DNA from: Centropristis striata | Lineage: Eukaryota; Chordata; Actinopteri; Perciformes; Serranidae | Length of the DNA stretch: 64,000 bases | Assembly (NCBI RefSeq): GCF_030273125.1 | Contig: NC_081533.1 | Span: 2,935,362-2,999,361, forward strand | Direction of reading: 5' to 3' | Shown: positions 31,129 to 41,300 of the stretch, piece after piece | Position numbering within the stretch: position 1 is the stretch's first letter | Layout of the letters: each line of letters opens with the position of its first letter | Translations under genes and position numbers: made by a program | The notes under the pieces: generated by a model | The model's database searches: none | What the model was told of the DNA's origin: nothing | What the model saw: the letters and a program-made list of their open reading frames with translations, nothing else

Positions 31129-31690
31129 AAGCAGGACGTCCAATTACGCAATGACGCACAGCTGCACACTCCGAAGGCTGTCCCATTTGTGCGTTGCACC
31201 AGTGAAAGGAAGGACTCTTGCCTCGCCTCCGGAGGATCCGACTCCGAAGGAAGGATCCTACCCAGGAAGGATCCTTGACATTGGGATACAGCTATTGACT
31301 ATTTTGTCAAATTTTTAATCCTTTTCATGTCTTTTTTGGCCATTTTGTGTCTGTTGTGTCTTTTTTTTGTTATTTTGTGTCTTTTTTAGTCATTTTGTGT
31401 CTGTTGTGTCTTTTTTTTTTTGTTATTTTGTGTCTGTTGTGTCTTTATTGTTGTTATTTTGTGTCTTATTTGGTCATTTTGTGTCCGTTGTTGTGTCATT
31501 TTTGGTCATGTTGTCTCTTTTTTTTCATTTTGTATCGTTTTTTGTCATTTGTGTCTTTTTTTTTAGTAATTTTGTATAATTTTGTGGGGGGGGGGTTTAT
31601 GTCATTTTTGTGTCTTTTTTTGATGGCATGAAGAAGTCGAAAGCTCCGGCGCTTTCGTGGACACCAGAGGGTTAAAGCCATAACATCGTA

Positions 31691-32100
31691 CTAAACTAAG
31701 CAAAATTGTGTCGAGGGCAAGCAAAATAGTGGGACGACCTCAAAAGTCACTAACAGAAATGTACACAGAGAGGACAATGAGAAAGGCCAGGAAAGAAACC
31801 CCTAACCAACCAATTCAAGCTCCTGAAGTCTGGGAGACGTTACAGGGTCCCACTAGCTAAGGGAGCCTTTAAAAAAATCTTTTATCCCCAACGCTACTCG
31901 CCTCCTCAACTCAACATAAGTGATGCACTGACTTTGAACTGCTCTTAATTGTCTTTTTCTTTTATTATTCTATGTTTTAACTGCATTCTCAACTGCTGTA
32001 TATTTTTAATGAAATTCTGTATCTTTACGGTTAGCCGAAGGCAAATTTCCACCATGGTGGATAATAAAGATTTATTGTATTGTATTGTATTGTATTGTAT
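31691..32100 (+). mobile_element. 5'-truncated LINE copy with TATTG tail
   Basis: Nearly identical to 17905-18303: TGTGTCGAGGGCAAGC, GGGAGACGTTACAGGGTCC, AATAAAGATTTATTG, then four to five TATTG units. A one-base insertion (ACCCCTAACC) breaks the frame. It sits in the gene 4 intron; the gene 5 intron at about 39920-39930 (ATAATATCATTAGCACAG) is continuous across the site. Confidence 0.88.
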
Positions 32101-32346
32101 AGCACATCATTTTCTGTGAATTACTCCTTTAGATGGGACAGATGTGCAAGTCATGGTGTCATCAGCAGCCCCAATCCTTTTTTGTAAGATTTCCCCCCAT
32201 GTAAATAAATGTATCAGTCAACAGACAGTTTAACTGAAAATACCTAGTAGGTGTCAGAAATAAATGGACACCCTGCTGCCAATCAAACATTAATATTCAA
32301 CTAGAACATGGTATAAAAGTAATAAGAACACCAAGCTACTCAACTA
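32101..32346 (-). other. Donor end of the gene 4 leader intron
   Basis: Resumes paralogy with the gene 5 intron: CCTTTAGA, then TGTGCAA, CATGGTG, ATCAGCAG and CCCAAT match 39945-40015. CAGTCAACAGACAGTT matches 44847, and AGAACATGGTATAAAAGTAA matches 46020. Gene 5 carries its own insertions between these blocks. No coding sequence. Confidence 0.7.
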
Positions 32347-32347
32347 C

Positions 32348-32435
32348 CTGATTCTGCTCTTCTCTGGTCCGTCCTGTGTGTTCCTCTGTGTCTCAGTATC
32401 TGGTCCAGATGTACTGTACTTACTGTATATCACAG
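32348..32435 (-). promoter_or_regulatory. Promoter and leader exon of gene 4
   Basis: On the minus strand GGCTGTGATATACAG (TATA-like, about 32423-32437) is followed by an untranslated exon of about 48 nt (CTGAGACACAGAGGAACACA, then GACGGACCAGAGAAGAGC) ending AATCAG at 32348, with donor GTAGTT. The matching sequence before gene 5 at 46066-46115 is almost identical in exon and donor. The TGATATA box recurs upstream of gene 6 and of the 5' relic. The intron to the acceptor at 26773 would be 5.6 kb, mostly inserted DNA. Confidence 0.65.
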
Positions 32436-32440
32436 CCTCA

Positions 32441-32464
32441 ATCCTCCTCCTCCTCCTCCTCCTC

Positions 32465-32501
<37 letters not shown>

Positions 32502-32503
32502 AA
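32441..32503. repeat. (CCT)n and (CT)n microsatellites upstream of the gene 4 promoter
   Basis: TCC/CCT repeats pass into a CT run of about 14 units. The gene 5 counterpart (46145-46180) has a shorter version, so the tract expanded after duplication. Confidence 0.85.
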
Positions 32504-33775
32504 ATGAGGTTTGTATTCAAATGTTTTATTTTAATAGAAAAACAAGTGACAATGACAGACTGACAGATTAATATTTTATTGATAGTTATACAAATAAAGA
32601 GACAGAACAAATTCAACTATATGTGGCCCATTTCAGAATTGCGGGTACATTTGAAGTTTAGAAAAATTAAGAATTTTATTTCATTTTTTTCCATAAAACC
32701 TTTTTAATTCCCATAGAGAATACTTTAAATTTAACACTTCCAGCATTTGTCAAGCTTAAACATGTAAGATTTAAAATATTTAATCTGAAAATCATCGTAA
32801 TAGTGGGGCGGATTACCTCAATATTTTACAACAATCGTTCACTTTGTGATAAAAGCATGAAATTTGGTAGATGTGTTGGTGAATATGTTTCAAACAAATC
32901 TGGATATTGGGCCACCTCAAAAGCACCCCCTAGTGGCCGTGGCAGGCATTTGTTATACGAATAAATCAATGATGAATAAAAACTGCCCTTTTAATAATAC
33001 CAACTGGTGATGAATTGTATATTGCTGGAAAGCCTGATTAGTCACCTTTACAACGAGGTACAGCTTGTAAGGATCGTGCATTCATGGAATGAGCAACGGG
33101 GCTAAACGTGTGGGTAGCACCCCCCAAAAATGTGCATCCCCTGTGGGGCGGATTAGCTCAATAAATCACAAGAATTGTTTATTTTGTGATAGAAGCACAC
33201 AATTTGGTGGATGTGTTGGTGGATATGTTTCAAACAAATCTGTATATTAGGCCATCGCAAATTCGCCCCCTAGTGGCCATAGCAGTCATTTTCTTCGTTA
33301 AAATTACTAAAAATATTTAAATTATTTCTTAAAATATTTAAAAAATGTAAACTAAATATACAAACGTAAATTAAAAAGTGTAAATACACATACTAAATTA
33401 ACAAAAATCCAGTTAGACACTCTTTCAGTTATTTTTCCTGCCCCACCACAATCGGGCTAGCCATCGAGCTAGCTAGCAAATGAGCTAGCTAGCATTTGCT
33501 TCCTGGGACAAGCAGTGCAGTGGACTGTCCATCAAGGTATGTCTAAATATTTTATTTCACCTGTTATAATTATGAATAAAATATGCTATGAACATCATAA
33601 AGGCTAAAGAGACAAACAATCATCATGGGCCTTGGCGGAAAAGTAAATTAGCAAGATAGCAAAAATAGGTACTTAAGCTAGCTAGTTAGCTTGGAACATG
33701 TATCAGTGGCTGTTGGGTGTGAAAGCTTAATGAGACACTGTTAAATTATGTCCTGTGGAATGTGGACATCCCTCT

Positions 33776-33779
<4 letters not shown>

Positions 33780-33815
<36 letters not shown>

Positions 33816-33823
33816 GCACACAG

Positions 33824-33863
<40 letters not shown>
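33780..33863 (+). repeat. Long (CA)n microsatellites
   Basis: Two CA runs separated by AGCACACAGG, in the loop of the giant inverted repeat. The His-Thr ORF across it is spurious. Confidence 0.95.
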
Positions 33864-33870
<7 letters not shown>

Positions 33871-34846
33871 ACACTATATGTCATATGTCTCCTTTGCCCA
33901 TGTGGTTCTTTTTTAAAAAATGTATTTTATAACTCCATCACAGTTAGTCAGGCGGCTTAGGACCAGATTTGAGAAGAAAGGGAACACGCCGGACAAAAGC
34001 ACCAAACATTTTCCACATGCTCTCTATCACCAAAGGTTTCAACTTTTGGTAGGAGCCACTTCATCAAGATTGCAGATAGGAGATGGCAGCCATATAAGCC
34101 ATAAGCCATAAGTCTATGAGAACCAATATATCTTCCAAGCCACTTAGAAGGTCAATCTTGGTGTCAAAATATACATTTTCTGGGTCAAAGAATCATTTAA
34201 AGCTATTGAGAATATCACTAGATGAGTCACTGTAAATAATTTGTTGATCAAGATCTGACGCAGCCTGTGAATGGGAATATCAAGACCTAATAAAATGTTA
34301 TACAAAGTTAATGTTCTTTTCTATTAAACTGTAATAAAGCTTTTGTCACTTTAACATGTCTCTAAATTATATTTGTGGTGCTGAAAACATGAAACAGCAG
34401 CTGTAGGGTAGGCAAAGCATTCCATGCCAGTAACCACCGGCGGCCAATTTTAAAAATGGCCGCCACAGCCATCAGAATTTTTTTTGCGATGGCCCAATAT
34501 CCAGATTCATTAAACATGTATTCAGCAATGAGTGTACCAAATTTGATGCTTTTATCACAAAATGAACTATTGTTCAGCTAATCCGCCCCACTATTAGCCT
34601 TTATGATGTTCATAGCATATTTTATTCATAATTATAACAGGTGAAATAAAATATTTAGACATACCTTGATGGACAGTCCATTGCACTGATTGTCCCAGGA
34701 AGCAAATGCTAGCTAGCTCGATGGCTAGCCGGATTGTGGTGGGGCAGGAAAAATAACTGAAAGAGTGTCTAACTGGATTTTTGTTAATTTAATATGTGTA
34801 TTTACATTTTTTTATTTACGTTTGTATATTTAGTTTACATTTTTTA

Positions 34847-35037
34847 TTTTTTTTTTTAGATATTTTTTTTGGCCATTTTTCAGCTTTATTTGATAATGTG
34901 AGAGAGAGTGAAAGGGGGAGACAGAGGGGAAGACATGCGGGAAAGGGCTCCGAGTCGGACTCAAACCCGGGGCGCCCGCTTGCGAGGTCAAAGCCTCTAT
35001 GGTACGCGCTCTACCAGGTGTGCTACCGGGGCGCCCC
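34847..35037 (-). mobile_element. tRNA-derived SINE with 16-bp target duplication
   Basis: On the minus strand the head begins GGGCGCCCCGGTAGCACACC, with a box A-like segment (TAGCACACCTGGTAGAG) and a box B-like segment (GGGTTTGAGTCC), the RNA polymerase III promoter parts of a tRNA. A body (CATGTCTTCCCCTCTGTC) and an A-rich tail follow. Flanked by identical TAGTTTACATTTTTTA at 34831-34846 and 35038-35053. The opposite arm of the host inverted repeat has one copy of that 16-mer (33339-33354, inverted) and no SINE. Confidence 0.93.
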
Positions 35038-35899
35038 TAGTTTACATTTTTTAAATATTTTAAGAAATAATTTAAATATTTTTAGTAATTTTAACGAAGA
35101 AAATGACTGCTATGGCCACTAGGGGGCGAATTTGCGATGGCCTAATATACAGATTTGTTTGAAACATATCCACCAACACATCCACCAAATTGTGTGCTTC
35201 TATCACAAAATAAACAATTCTTGTGATTTATTGAGCTAATCCGCCCCACAGAGGATGCACATTTTTGGGGGGTGCTACCCACACGTTTAGCCCCGTTGCT
35301 CATTCCATGAATGCACGATCCTTACAAGCTGTACCTCGTTGTAAAGGTGACTAATCAGGCTTTCCAACAATATACAATTCATCACCAGTTGGTATTATTA
35401 AAAGGGCAGTTTTTATTCATCATTGATTTATTCGTATAACAAATGCCTGCCACGGCCACTAGGGGGCGCTTTTGAGGTGGCCCAATATCCAGATTTGTTT
35501 GAAACATATTCACCAACACATCTACCAAATTTCATGCTTTTATCACAAAGTGAACGATTGTTCAGCTAATCCGCCCCACTATAATGACAGTAAAAGCAGT
35601 CAACTCTGTTGCAGACAAATTGGGGTAAATATGTATAGTACTCAAATGTAATACAGTTTAAAACCATGTCTTTCCTAAGAGAACTTTTGTCTTTACATCA
35701 GCTAATTCAACTTTAAATTTTCTAAGATAAAGATTCTTTTTTCAGGAGTAAAATCATTGACACATTTAATTGGAAAGTTGCCAAGACAGTTTGGATTTTC
35801 TCTAAATATTGCTCCAAAAATTAATGAAACGCTTTGAAATTTCATGTATAGTGAGAATGTTAATTATGACACAGCTTCTGGTTAGTTTGTCAACAATAA

Positions 35900-36440
35900 A
35901 ACATATTTAATTCACATTTTTTTAAATAAAACTGTGAGAAACAGAGTTGACGCCTATGTAAATGGAGTTGACATGAATAACAGAGTTGACAAACTATGTG
36001 TAAAAGGCCAAAAACAGTAACTCTGTTATCATTAAAATGTTGAAACATGTAACAGAGTTGACAATAACAGAGTTGACATTTTCCACCATTTTGTGCTTTA
36101 GCTCCACATGCTAGCTTAAAACCAGATACCACATGTCATGAATAAAACCATAATTTTATGAATTTTCATCATATAATTGTTTTAAAAAAAATGACTGACA
36201 GATTCACTAGAATATCCTAGTAACAGATTTGACATTTAATTAATCTACTGTTGGTGTATTCTCAACATTTTGTACAAATTAATGAGAGAGAAAGTTTAAC
36301 ATCCCATAGTTCCCTCCAAATCTTCTCTGCAAGAGGAAGTGACATCACTGGGTGCAGGTCTCATGTTTTTATTTGAATGCTGTAGGGTTTTTTATGTGGT
36401 TTTATAACGGCGATAACAGAGTTGACCGGATCATAGAGAC
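35900..36440. repeat. Dispersed AACAGAGTTGAC motif cluster
   Basis: (A/T)AACAGAGTTGAC or close variants occur at about 35940, 35978, 36048, 36065 and 36413, with weaker copies (ATGGAGTTGAC, AACAGATTTGAC) nearby and one inverted copy (GTCAACTCTGTT) at 35598. Spacing is irregular, so it is not a tandem repeat. Located in the right subterminal part of the 32625-36815 element, where transposase-binding repeats are commonly found. Confidence 0.6.
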
Positions 36441-36815
36441 AGATAAAAAATATATATTTTTAATGTTGAAATCCCATGTATTACAGAAAATAAATACTCT
36501 GTGCAACTGTAAGTATAAGTATTTATAGAATTAGCACAAAAAAACTGCTAATTTTAATGAATTATTTTATGTTAATTCAATATGAACATGTGAATCACAA
36601 GCTGAAGACAGCCAATAATTGGTGGGTAGGAATCATTTAATGAATATTTTACATATAAATTGTGCCTAAAATACACACCAATCATTATTATTGGGGAACA
36701 TTCAATATAATTAGCAATATTATTTAAAACAGATCCAGTAAATACTTTTTTAGGGGGAAATAATCAAAGGTTTTCCTGGGAGACGCGAAATGTACCCGCA
36801 ATTCTGAAATGACCC

Positions 36816-38102
36816 ATGTATCATACATTAATGGTGTGAGACAATCTCATAATGCATCGAAAACTACACGAACACGCATCTGCATTAATGATATACACTA
36901 CATTTAAATAGACTACAGGATCATTGTTGGATTACTGATTGGTGCATACACACCACTACATTCAAATCATGCCCAGCTATTCTTTCTCAATTCATTGTAA
37001 ACAAACAGCAACATGTTGTAAATGTTGTGAACTCAAACAGAAACCACCCTGTTATGTTTATGCATGTAAACTACTCACTTAAAGGAAAAGATAAGGGTCT
37101 GGTTAGTATGTAACTACTTAACACAATTTCAATATATATATTTTTTTTAAAATAAAAACTACTGGTTTTAATTACATGACTGATGTACAATGTGAATGCG
37201 TTTGAATTCTTTTTTAGTCCAATTTTTATAAAACTATCAGAGATATTCAACTAGCATTTTTTTCATGATGTAAAACATCCTAACTGTGTTTTTATGCACA
37301 AAAGACATTTTTGAGTTGTCCTTAATTCCAGCATTGATTGTGTTGATTCCATAGACCTGCCTGACCTATGTATTTTATATACATTTTACATATTGCAGTG
37401 AAATACAAGGCCACACTGAGTAAAATGTAAAAAGAGCACAAAAAAAAAAACTCCCTGAGACAACTTTGGGTTTAGAGGGAAAGATCATAGACAACTTGAC
37501 AGACTTCTAAGGAGCTCTTTTTTTTTCGGTGACTGCTGCTGATCAATTCCACAACACACATGTTGCAACTCAGATAATGTTTACAGATGAATGCTGCCTG
37601 TCGCCACCAGTCATTGCCACCATATGTAGGGCCATCTGAAACACTTTGAATTGGTTATGCAATGTTTTCACCCATTTTTAGTCACAAAGCTGGGGTGCTC
37701 GGGCCCTAATCCCTATATTAATGTGTATCATTTATCATCCTAAAATCCCTATATATTGGTGCCCCGTGTGAGGCATAGTAAAGTTGATAATTGTGCAATA
37801 TTTGTATCAGCATATTCATTTTTGGTCCACGCCAAAAATGTGGATTCCAATTCTAGACTTGCTAGAAGTCTTTACATTTTACAGCAGTAGTCTGCTACAG
37901 GAGCAGATCCATCTGTACTCACAAAAGTACATCGTGGTGTAAATTAATGTATTTATAAATTTAGTAAAAGCAATTAGAGAGAGTTGTGTAATGGCATTTA
38001 CCAACTTTAAACCATTCATTGTGCTAAGTTTACCACTTGTTATCTTTAACTATCTAAGTTAAAACCTACTCTGTAGAACTTTAAGAAGTTTGGTTAAGCA
38101 TT
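36816..38102. other. Intergenic DNA between the gene 4 promoter and gene 5
   Basis: The first part (to about 37090) matches DNA beyond the gene 5 promoter (46330-46520: GACAATCTCATA, ATCTGCATTAATGAT). The rest shows no gene and no clear repeat terminus. Confidence 0.5.
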
Positions 38103-38107
38103 TGAAT

Positions 38108-38563
38108 TGTCACAACCCCCGGCTGTGACCTGTCTGTGGCATGCATTACTGCTGGGGGGCGTGGTCTCGGCAGCTCCAGCCTACACACCTGCAACGCATC
38201 TCATCATTCCTGCACTCCCGTTCCTCATTCCACAATCAACTCTCCTATAAAAGACCAGACCAGCCTTCCAGTCCCCGCCGGATCGTCGCATCAGTTTGTA
38301 TGAGGCTCACCAGCAACCTCGAAGTTTACTCTGTTTTTTGCCTGTACCTAAACCTTGTTTTCTCTGCCTCGCCTCAGACCATCTTGCCTCAGCCTGCACC
38401 CAGTCCAGCCCACCAGCCAGCCGAGAGCTCTGGACCCGAACCCGCTTCTGGATTCCCAACACCTCCACCTCGACCTGTTTTTCTGTGTGAAACATCTAAA
38501 TAAAACCACCCATATCTCTCTGATCTCTGGTCTGCGTTTGAGTTCTGGTCACCGGTCCTGACA
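38108..38563 (+). mobile_element. Solo LTR with 5-bp target duplication
   Basis: 456 bp, starting TGTCACAACC and ending CCGGTCCTGACA (TGTCA/TGACA termini). Flanked by TGAAT at 38103-38107 and 38564-38568. Internal TATAAAA at about 38246 and AATAAA at about 38499 are properly placed for promoter and poly(A) signals. No internal retrotransposon sequence adjoins, so the two LTRs recombined. The 120-codon ORF within it is not a gene. Gypsy-like by target size; class not proven. Confidence 0.9.
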
Positions 38564-38810
38564 TGAATACATAATGTGTTCATGCAACCTTTTTCATATA
38601 TTTGCTGTAAATGCATTAGGTGCTCCCCTGTTTCCTCTTTGAATAAGACACACAGCATGCCTCCGGCCCTGTGCACATAGAGAGTTGTATTTTACTGTTT
38701 ATGCTGTGCATTTAAGTTATTGTGCAAGTTTAAAGCTTAAGAAGCAAACTTGCCTTTTTAAGTTTAGTCACGAAGCTGGGGATTTTTTTTCATTCTCTAT
38801 GAGCAAAGCA

Positions 38811-38816
38811 TTTATT
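38811..38816 (-). terminator. Poly(A) signal of gene 5
   Basis: AATAAA on the minus strand (GAAATAAATGC), 35 nt after the gene 5 stop codon. Gene 6 has an equally close signal, so short 3' UTRs appear usual in this family. Confidence 0.6.
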
Positions 38817-38850
38817 TCAGTCAGTCTATTTATATATCTACTCCTTTTCC

Positions 38851-39738
38851 TCACTTGGTGTTTTTCTTACAACAAGTGAATGGCCAAGCTCGGTACAGAA
38901 ACAGCAGAGGTAACATCAAACTGCCGGGGAGATTCAACCATATCAAAAACACCTTCATACACCCCACACTTTCTGTCGACAAAAGAAGAACACACCAAAC
39001 CACATTCCCACAGCATCTGAACAGCAGCATTCCCAGTATGGCCATGATGATGCAGAAAGCCCTCCGCTTTGATTGGTCAACTCTTCCCCTGTCCCCGCCC
39101 TTTTCCCCTGGCCCTGGGTGAATCAGAACAAGGAGAACAGAAAGGCTGCAGAAGGAGATGATGATCAAGCAGACAACCAAGAGGCATGAATCAAAGAATG
39201 GAAAGTTTGTAGTAGACGACATATTTACTAATCCAAAGCAAAGCAACCAAACACAGCCGATGGTGATATTTCTGATTCTGATCCCTCTCTCTCCTCTCAG
39301 GCTCAGGTAGGTGACGGGATGAACAACAGCCAGGTAGTGCTCCACACAGGTCAGGACGTGAAAGAACGTCTCTCCATACCAGGTGAATCCCCAAATATAG
39401 TACCCCACAACAAAAATCATCACATCCCCATAGAAACCACAGCAGCACAGCATGTACCCGAAGACACCAATCAGCTCCATGGTGACCATGTGGTAGGTGA
39501 AGTTGTCTGAGTGACTCGTCATTGCTGCTGCTGCAGAGGTGGAGCGATGTTGACGCCATTGTTGGAGACCCAGGTAGATGATGAGGATGCAGAGAGGGAG
39601 GAGGAGGAGGATGCTGGTGATAAAGAATGCGGTCATGATGAAGGAGCCTGGTCTGGTGATGAAGCATATTTCGAGTGGGATGTCAGGATGAATAAAGGAG
39701 TCATTGGAGGAGGAGGAGGAGGAGGAGGTTACTCCCAT
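38851..39738 (-). CDS. Receptor gene 5: seven-transmembrane receptor of the cluster family, E-H-Y variant
   Basis: 295 residues from the MGVTSS start; the acceptor TTTCTCTTTCAG ends two nucleotides before this ATG. The N-terminus has a run of seven Ser, then a sequon, then Cys25. TM1 is about 32-57, loop 1 LQQWRQHR, loop 2 SLRGERGIRIRNITIG, loop 3 HPGPGEKGGDRGRVDQSK, an ECL3 Cys near 260, and LPGSLMLPLLFLYR near 270-283. The TM3 motif is E-H-Y (about 133-135) because the CGC arginine codon has become CAC, a CpG-type transition. The C-terminal segment is also off-consensus (YRAWPF for HRAGTL). The frame is intact, but these changes could mark a receptor with altered coupling or early decay. 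Sister of gene 4. Confidence 0.9.
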   Translation of the reverse strand: MGVTSSSSSSSNDSFIHPDIPLEICFITRPGSFIMTAFFITSILLLLPLCILIIYLGLQQWRQHRSTSAAAAMTSHSDNFTYHMVTMELIGVFGYMLCCCGFYGDVMIFVVGYYIWGFTWYGETFFHVLTCVEHYLAVVHPVTYLSLRGERGIRIRNITIGCVWLLCFGLVNMSSTTNFPFFDSCLLVVCLIIISFCSLSVLLVLIHPGPGEKGGDRGRVDQSKRRAFCIIMAILGMLLFRCCGNVVWCVLLLSTESVGCMKVFLIWLNLPGSLMLPLLFLYRAWPFTCCKKNTK

Positions 39739-40020
39739 GTCTGAAAGAGAAAAAACAATTCCACAAAGTGGAAACAACATGAATAAAATTTCTTGTCCTT
39801 CGAGCCTAAAAGAGGGACCCTTCTGTGCTGCCCTTCCATGCAGTTGATTTTTTTTATTTTAATATATATTATGAGTGTAAAACAGAGAATTGTACTTTAT
39901 GGATTGTGTTAAAGCCATAATATCATTAGCACAGTATTTTCCGTGAATTATTCCTTTAGAGGCAGGTTGTGGGTCTAGATGTGCAATTCATGGTGCTATC
40001 AGCAGTCCCAATGCTCTCTT
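39739..40020 (-). other. Acceptor end of the gene 5 leader intron
   Basis: Collinear with the gene 4 intron. It keeps the uninterrupted TTAA (39909-39912) that in gene 4 holds the 4.7-kb nest. The match ends near 40020, where a miniature-element fragment starts. Confidence 0.7.
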
Positions 40021-40023
40021 CAA

Positions 40024-40300
40024 CCTGGTCTCACAGCAATCCGTGAAATGGCCACGGAAAACAATGAAACTTTGTCATAGGCTGCATCTCATCTCCCTTA
40101 ATTTTCGCCTCCTCTATCCTCTGTCCTCGCTTGAACCGGAAGTTCTTTCGCGGGCGCCATCTTTAAGACCGTCCCAAAGCTCTTATTTGTGATCGGAGGA
40201 TAGAGGATAGAGGAGGCATATCGGAGGAGGCACAAGCGAGGATACACGAGAGAATCCTATGCGGAAGTCTTATAGCGGTGGCCCCGCCCCCTGACTTATT
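40024..40300. mobile_element. Two transposon fragments in the gene 5 intron
   Basis: 40024-40078 is a truncated copy of the AACCTGGTCTCACAG element found complete at 48444. 40079-40300 begins GGCTGCATCTCATCTCCC and holds imperfect inverted blocks (CCTCTATCCTCTG near 40112 and GAGGATAGAGG near 40200), like a small non-autonomous DNA element. Confidence 0.55.
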
Positions 40301-40845
40301 GAATAGACACAGCAGCTGATCGGACTGATGTTATACATCGCAACATCGCAGTAGTTTCATACCGTAGTGAAGACAGATCACAGATTAAACTAAAGTGTGT
40401 CACCAGAAGTTTTATATTTTATTTATATGATTCACCATGTAGTTAAAATCTGTTTTATTGTGACTCTGAACAACAAAAACACCACAAACATATGTCTACA
40501 TTTATGATAAATTAAGAGAAAGATCGCTCTAGAAGTTTTTTTTCCTTTTCGTGATCTGTATTTTCCACCATACAGATTTATTATGGATATTATTAAAGTA
40601 AAAAAAAAAACAGTAGAGAGTATGAAAGTCTGTCTGTCAGCAAGAAACACTTTTACATTGTTTGTCATTTTCATCCTTCCCACATGAGGCTGATCATTAC
40701 TGAGTGACATAATTTACATTTTACCTTAATCATATAACCTAATAAAATATTGGCCGGTGTTCAGCGGACACAATCATGTTCTGGGATATTAAATAATTAA
40801 TTTATCACCAGGATCGTCTACTACGACGGCGTATTAGGGCCATAT

Positions 40846-41300
40846 ATGAAAAAACTGGCTCTACTCAACGAGGCCCCTCGACATGTGAAAAAATACAGGA
40901 AATCACTGGACGACCTGCATGAAGAATTCTGCCATCGGTTCTCTGATTTTGGAAAAATTGACAAGTCACTTCAACTGGTGTCATGTCCCTTCACACAATA
41001 CCTAGAAACAGCGCCAGAGGAGTTGCAGTTGGAACTGATTGATCTCCAATGTAACACTGTTTTATGCTTCATTAAGTGCAGCCAAATTTCCAAACATCCA
41101 GAAGATGGCACAGAGGATGCTGGTGTTGTTTGGGTCTACATATGTGTGTGAACAGACTTTTGGTGTGATGAACACCAACAAAGCTCCACACAGATCCATG
41201 CTGAGTGATGAACACCTCAGATCTGTTCTGAGAATTGCCACAACACAATTAACTTTGGCGCACGGGCAAAAAGGGGGATCAACAACACTGTTCCCACTAA
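40846..41300 (+). pseudogene. hAT transposase C-terminal relic
   Basis: Two overlapping frames give the end of a hAT transposase of the kind also found in GTF2IRD2-like and BED-finger proteins: LNEAPRHVKKYRKSLDDLHEEF-type sequence in one frame, then FPNIQKMAQRMLVLFGSTYV, CEQTFGVMN and LSDEHLRSVLRIA in another. The frame changes near 41045-41060, so it is broken. The upstream catalytic part is absent. A hAT-like terminus follows at about 41366-41446 (GTGGCCCCTGAGCCAAAAAG, then TTTGCCCACTACTG). Confidence 0.8.

Larger units (their letters stand above)
26969..31293 (-). mobile_element. Transposon copy B (AGCTGTGTCCCAAAGTCAAG terminus), interrupted by a LINE and a U2 fragment
   Basis: Inverted termini AGCTGTGTCCCAAAGTCAAG (26969) and the complement of AGCTGTATCCCAATGTCAAG (ending 31293). 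Its own parts are 26969-27136 and about 30346-31293; the latter is the inverted counterpart of copy A. No transposase ORF was found, so it appears non-autonomous. The target duplication could not be fixed by eye. Confidence 0.7.
26950..31675. mobile_element. TTAA-flanked piggyBac-like element carrying a nested insertion
   Basis: Starts TTAACTCTATGGAGTC (TTAA 26950-26953) and ends ACACCAGAGGGTTAA (TTAA 31672-31675). The gene 5 intron has an uninterrupted GGATTGTGTTAAAGCC with a single TTAA at 39909-39912, where this intron has TTAA-element-TTAA. The element's own sequence is only about 400 bp: the left 20 bp, and about 31294-31675 with a pyrimidine minisatellite at 31325-31625. The rest is a later insertion (copy B and its contents). 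Confidence 0.85.
32801..35581. mobile_element. 2.8-kb giant inverted-repeat element with TAGTGGGGCGGATTA termini
   Basis: The arms, about 32801-33610 and 34595-35581, are near-exact inverted copies; they share GAAACATAT, AAATTTGGTAGATGTGTTGG (complement on the right) and GCACGATCCTTACAAGC blocks. The terminal motif TGGGGCGGATTA is repeated inside at 33142 and, inverted, near 34560 and 35240, so elements appear nested or internally duplicated. Flanks are TAA at 32798-32800 and 35582-35584; a 3-bp TAA duplication would suit a PIF/Harbinger-type element. The loop holds two long CA runs. No ORF resembling a transposase. Confidence 0.8.
32625..36815. mobile_element. 4.2-kb element with CATTTCAGAATTGCGGGTAC termini
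   Basis: Left end GGCCCATTTCAGAATTGCGG and right end, the complement of GGGTCATTTCAGAATTGCGG, form inverted termini of about 28 bp. ATGT precedes the left end and follows the right end, a possible 4-bp target duplication. The gene 5 upstream DNA (about 46300-46345, GTATATGTCATGTAAGACAATCTCAT) is continuous where this locus is split. A nested inverted-repeat element fills 32801-35581. The right subterminal part repeats AACAGAGTTGAC. No transposase ORF seen. Confidence 0.75.

Noticed and set aside
34910..35037. Functional tRNA gene on the minus strand
   Set aside because: Box A and box B-like blocks are present, but the head is followed by a SINE body and A-rich tail with a 16-bp target duplication, so it is a SINE.
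34796..35122. 108-codon ORF
   Set aside because: Runs across the SINE and its target duplications; no protein similarity visible.
38141..38503. 120-codon Pro/Ser-rich ORF
   Set aside because: Lies entirely inside the solo LTR between its TATA box and poly(A) signal.
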